From: Flavobacterium sp. Root901
Lineage (GTDB): Bacteria; Bacteroidota; Bacteroidia; Flavobacteriales; Flavobacteriaceae
NCBI RefSeq assembly: GCF_001429765.1
Contig: NZ_LMJB01000007.1
Location: 246,780 to 310,779 of the forward strand
DNA length: 64,000 nucleotides
Direction: 5' to 3'
The notes under the pieces were generated by a model that had not been told where the DNA came from, ran no database searches, and was given only the letters and a program-made list of their open reading frames with translations. The position numbers were made by a program, and so were the translations under genes. Shown piece after piece: positions 62,535 through 64,000 of the stretch (the first letter of the stretch is position 1; each line of letters begins with the position of its first letter).

Positions 62535-63169
62535 AGTTCCTTCCCTCCTTCCTTAACTTCTGTTATAGCATCAACAATATTATGATAAGCGCCGCATCGG
62601 CAGATATTTCCGCTCATGTATTCTCTTATTTCTTCGCGGCTGCCGGCATGACCTTCTTTTATACAGGCAATCCCAGACATGATCTGTCCCGGCGTACAAT
62701 AACCGCACTGAAAACCGTCATGTTTAATAAAAGCTTCCTGCATTGGATGCAGTTTTTTTCCTTTTGAAAGTCCTTCGATAGTCGTAACCTGAGCATTTTG
62801 CTGCATGGCTGCCAAAGTAAGGCAAGATAATACTCTTGTTCCGTTTACGTGTACCGTACAGGCTCCGCACTGACCATGGTCACAGCCTTTTTTTGTACCT
62901 GTAAGTTGTAATTGCTCTCTTAACAAGTCAAGTAAAGTAGTTCTTGGCTCAATATTAAGAGTTTGTTTTTTACCATTTACTTCAATAGAAAGCGGCACTG
63001 TTTCTAAATATTCAGCAATTTTTTCATCCCATTTATTCTCTGAAGCCATTACCAACGAAGGAGGTGTCAGGGCAAGAGCGGTCAAAAGTCCTGATTTTTT
63101 TATAAAGTCACGGCGGGAATTTGAGTCGTTCTCCGTTACTTTATTCGGATCTGTTTTTTTAGAAGCCAT
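62531..63169 (-). CDS. Two-[2Fe-2S] subunit of the molybdenum oxidoreductase with Tat signal (PaoA-like)
   Basis: The protein has 212 residues. The N-terminus carries a Tat motif (SRRDFIKKSG) and a hydrophobic stretch. The plant-type cluster is GCDHGQCGACTVHV with a distal Cys (RVLSCL). The second cluster is HDGFQCGYCTPGQIM with GNICRCGAYHNI. This matches PaoA/YagT in length and layout. It is the first gene of the three-gene operon and gives the export signal for the whole complex. A PaoD-type chaperone gene is not seen beside it. Confidence 0.94.
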   Translation of the reverse strand: MASKKTDPNKVTENDSNSRRDFIKKSGLLTALALTPPSLVMASENKWDEKIAEYLETVPLSIEVNGKKQTLNIEPRTTLLDLLREQLQLTGTKKGCDHGQCGACTVHVNGTRVLSCLTLAAMQQNAQVTTIEGLSKGKKLHPMQEAFIKHDGFQCGYCTPGQIMSGIACIKEGHAGSREEIREYMSGNICRCGAYHNIVDAITEVKEGGKEL

Positions 63170-63453
63170 TCTATCTATCTTTTTAATTAGGAAAATCTCT
63201 TGGGTATTCTAACAAATTTAACAATCTTAATTCACAAAAAGTTATGAAATTCAAACATTCTGCTTATTTAGAATAATTACATTTTTGATATTTTAATTGC
63301 AAACAGTCAAATATAAAATACAAGTTTCCAAATATTTACCACTCTGACTTTGCAAAATTTGTGCTAATGGCGATAATTAAAACGAAAAAACTTTGTGCGC
63401 TTTGTGCCTTAAAAAACAACAAAATTGTATTTTTACTTGATTAAGTTTTAATT

Positions 63454-64000
63454 ATGCCAAATCAGCCAAATATTTATCTGGACAATAATGCGACAACCCG
63501 AATTGATGAACGGGTTTTAGAAGCAATGCTTCCTTATTTTACAGATTTATATGCCAATTCTACAAGTCAGCATATCGCAGGATTAACCGTAAATGAAGCT
63601 GTAGAAAATGCTGCCTGGCAGACCGCCGGTTTAATCAATGCTGATGCGGAAGAAATCATCTTTACTTCTGGCGCAACAGAAGCAATTAATTTGGCAATTA
63701 AAGGGTTGGTCAATCAGGATCGAAAACATATCATCACATTGGTTACAGAACATAAAGCCGTACTGGAAACCTGCGATTTTATGAAAAGTAATGGTTTCGA
63801 AATAAGCTATTTGCCTGTTAATCCCGATGGTCTTTTAGATCTTAACCTTTTAAATGAATCAATTACAGATAAAACACTGGTTTTCATTGCAATGCTTTCA
63901 AATAATGAAACAGGTGTCATACAAAATGTCAGTGAAATTTCTGAAATTCTTAAAAGCAAAAATGTTCTTTTTATGTGTGATGCAACTCAGGCTGTCGGAA
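63454..64000 (+). CDS. NifS-like cysteine desulfurase, partial
   Basis: The frame starts at ATG 63454 and leaves the window at the right edge (182 codons visible). It begins IYLDNNATTRIDERVLEAML and continues with FTSGATEAINLAIKG, TLVTEHKAVLETC and MLSNNETGVIQ, then DATQAVG. These are all class V aminotransferase/cysteine desulfurase motifs, including the His that stacks on PLP. The active Cys and the PLP lysine lie beyond the edge. It is divergent from the molybdenum oxidoreductase operon (284-base gap). It could supply sulfur to the cofactor of that enzyme, or to Fe-S clusters in general. Confidence 0.88.
   Translation, partial: MPNQPNIYLDNNATTRIDERVLEAMLPYFTDLYANSTSQHIAGLTVNEAVENAAWQTAGLINADAEEIIFTSGATEAINLAIKGLVNQDRKHIITLVTEHKAVLETCDFMKSNGFEISYLPVNPDGLLDLNLLNESITDKTLVFIAMLSNNETGVIQNVSEISEILKSKNVLFMCDATQAVG

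Overview
This window looks like a chromosomal segment of a Flavobacterium-like Bacteroidota. The evidence is the AT-rich sequence, SusC/SusD pairs, type IX secretion (T9SS) C-terminal tails, a FecI/FecR pair with an STN-domain SusC, a hybrid two-component regulator with a periplasmic propeller, and TAnnTTTG-type -7 promoter boxes. I see no rRNA, tRNA, CRISPR array, transposase or prophage. The only mobile-like DNA is a set of non-coding palindromic and inverted-repeat elements between genes.

Layout. (1) 1-2.4 kb: the 5' part of a CinA-family gene, a run of four small uncharacterised genes (one a very acidic protein with an internal repeat) and a SpoIIAA-like protein. (2) 2.8-13.2 kb: a SusD/SusC pair with its own FecR anti-sigma and ECF sigma factor, followed by a secreted Ca-dependent PI-PLC-like protein and a secreted calcineurin-like phosphoesterase. 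This resembles a polysaccharide-type uptake locus apparently adapted to phosphoester or phospholipid substrates. (3) 13.4-28.4 kb: four T9SS-secreted multidomain proteins on one strand (metzincin-like protease, GH18 chitinase, GH64 and GH16 beta-1,3-glucanases) plus a membrane-spanning propeller/LuxR-type regulator. Chitin, beta-1,3-glucan and protein are the main polymers of fungal cell walls, so this reads as a wall-lysis cassette. (4) 29.0-32.4 kb: two alpha/beta hydrolases, a small acetyltransferase, a cupin and a ring-cleaving-dioxygenase-like VOC protein, resembling the quinone-detoxification mhq set. Two of its promoters carry the same direct-repeat operator at identical spacing. (5) 32.5-34.7 kb: HAD phosphatase, Nudix hydrolase and DUF4440-like protein. 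(6) 34.8-56.9 kb: a uronate-polysaccharide utilisation locus with a DUF4861 protein, a LacI regulator (start codon problem), YhcH/YiaL protein, SDR mannonate oxidoreductase, mannonate dehydratase UxuA, a beta-helix pectate-lyase-like protein, a hybrid two-component sensor, SusC/SusD, a GH88 unsaturated glucuronyl hydrolase and two GH2 enzymes. (7) 57.2-64.0 kb: a DUF2911 protein, a class-C beta-lactamase-like hydrolase, a three-subunit molybdenum aldehyde oxidoreductase (PaoABC-like) and the start of a NifS-like cysteine desulfurase.

How the parts work together. Regions 2, 3 and 6 each pair outer-membrane uptake or secreted enzymes with a dedicated envelope-spanning regulator: sigma/anti-sigma with an STN transducer in region 2, a propeller-LuxR protein in region 3, and a hybrid sensor plus a LacI regulator in region 6. 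In region 6 the surface enzymes would release (unsaturated) glucuronate, which the cytoplasmic enzymes would send through mannonate towards 2-keto-3-deoxygluconate. No uronate isomerase, KduI or KDG kinase is present in the window. The strongest candidates for something little described are the phosphoester SusCD locus, the fungal-wall cassette with its duplicated binding modules and a three-fold unknown module, the shared mhq-type operator, and the nested cruciform repeats.
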